This document shows positions 63,680-64,000 of a stretch of 64,000 nt of DNA, piece by piece (position 1 is the stretch's first letter; every line of letters begins with the position of its first letter). The notes below the pieces were generated by a model, which saw nothing but the letters and a program-made list of their open reading frames with translations, was not told the origin of the DNA and did no database searches. This stretch comes from an uncultured Acetatifactor sp. (GTDB lineage: Bacteria; Bacillota; Clostridia; Lachnospirales; Lachnospiraceae). The DNA lies in assembly GCA_947629645.1 (NCBI GenBank), contig CANREV010000006.1:1-64000 (forward strand). The letters run 5' to 3'. The position numbers and the translations under genes were made by a program.

Positions 63680-64000
63680 ATGTTAATGCCGAAAAGAGTA
63701 AAACATCGTAAACAGTTCCGCGGCACCATGTCCGGCAAGGCATCCAGAGGAAACACGATCACTTACGGTGAATATGGTCTTGTGGCTATTGAACCCTGCT
63801 GGATCAAATCGAATCAGATTGAGGCAGCGCGTGTCGCGCTTACCCGTTATACAAGACGTACAGGTCAGGTCTGGATCAAGATTTTCCCTGATAAGCCTGT
63901 AACGGCTAAACCTGCAGAGACCCGTATGGGTTCCGGTAAAGGTACTCTGGAGTACTGGGTAGCAGTGGTAAAACCCGGTCGTGTTATGTTTGAGATCGCC
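63680..64000 (+). CDS. rplP: Ribosomal protein L16 (partial)
   Basis: The first 107 codons of L16 from ATG 63680, three bases after the rpsC stop: [60 protein letters not shown], and ending GRVMFEIA at the window edge. About 35 codons are missing. It binds near the A-site tRNA. The S10 operon continues beyond the window, presumably with rpmC and rpsQ. Confidence 0.97.
   Translation, partial: MLMPKRVKHRKQFRGTMSGKASRGNTITYGEYGLVAIEPCWIKSNQIEAARVALTRYTRRTGQVWIKIFPDKPVTAKPAETRMGSGKGTLEYWVAVVKPGRVMFEIA

Noticed and set aside
1..64000. CRISPR array
   Set aside because: No series of regularly spaced identical repeats with unique spacers was found; the repeats at 61-423, 5879-5918 and 27577-27610 are too few or abutting.
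1..64000. tRNA or rRNA genes
   Set aside because: No cloverleaf with a recognisable T-arm sequence or conserved rRNA stretch was noticed, though a covariance search was not possible.

Overview
The window looks like a chromosomal segment of a Lachnospiraceae-type clostridium (low- to mid-GC Firmicutes). The basis is a canonical S10 ribosomal operon, a FabK-type fatty acid synthesis operon with a fused AccD-AccA, strong AGGAGG ribosome binding sites, frequent TTG/GTG starts, and mobile-element debris of the kind common in gut clostridia. Assignments rest on recognising protein families and motifs by eye; no database search was run.

Layout. Positions 1-7000 are an island of worn mobile-element genes: duplicated 48-codon gene tails, DUF6075 and DUF3970-like proteins, a ParA ATPase with a foreign-looking C-terminal extension, a small protein plus GNAT acetyltransferase pair that resembles a toxin-antitoxin module, a Mor-like HTH protein, an acyltransferase, a tyrosine recombinase stump, a ParM stump and a helically phased GTACC repeat array. 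Positions 7022-9955 hold two lipoproteins and a WYL-domain regulator, closed by a terminator. Positions 10090-27039 hold a complete type 1 BREX phage-defence operon (HTH, brxA, brxB, brxC, pglX, pglZ, brxL) with extra genes nested in it: a DUF3800/putative BECR-fold nuclease pair between brxC and pglX, an AlbA_2/Schlafen-type protein before pglZ, and a DUF3791-DUF3990-DUF3791-like cassette inserted inside pglX itself. That insertion splits the methyltransferase gene in two and fuses one cassette domain to its N-terminal part.

Positions 27681-34984 encode cell-surface functions: a GT8 glycosyltransferase, a heterodimeric ABC exporter with one degenerate ATP site, and an SGNH/MBOAT acyl-transfer pair whose SGNH gene carries a G8-tract frameshift. 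Positions 35126-39582 are a MoxR-DUF58-transglutaminase cluster. Positions 39671-44286 are two convergent carbohydrate-active genes (DUF2264 and a long GH28).

Positions 44448-52526 are the type II fatty acid synthesis operon (acpP-fabK-fabD-fabG-fabF-fabZ-accDA-fabH) followed by a MarR-family regulator. Four palindromes of the form TTTGA-N3-TCAAA, spaced exactly 16 bp apart, overlap the start of the acpP transcript and fit a FabT-like repressor. Cardiolipin synthase follows behind a leader of nested perfect inverted repeats. Then come an ECF sigma factor with a probable membrane partner and an autoregulatory-type promoter, a KdpE/KdpD-like two-component pair, and an rRNA-type methyltransferase. 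From 58995 the S10 ribosomal protein operon runs off the window inside rplP.
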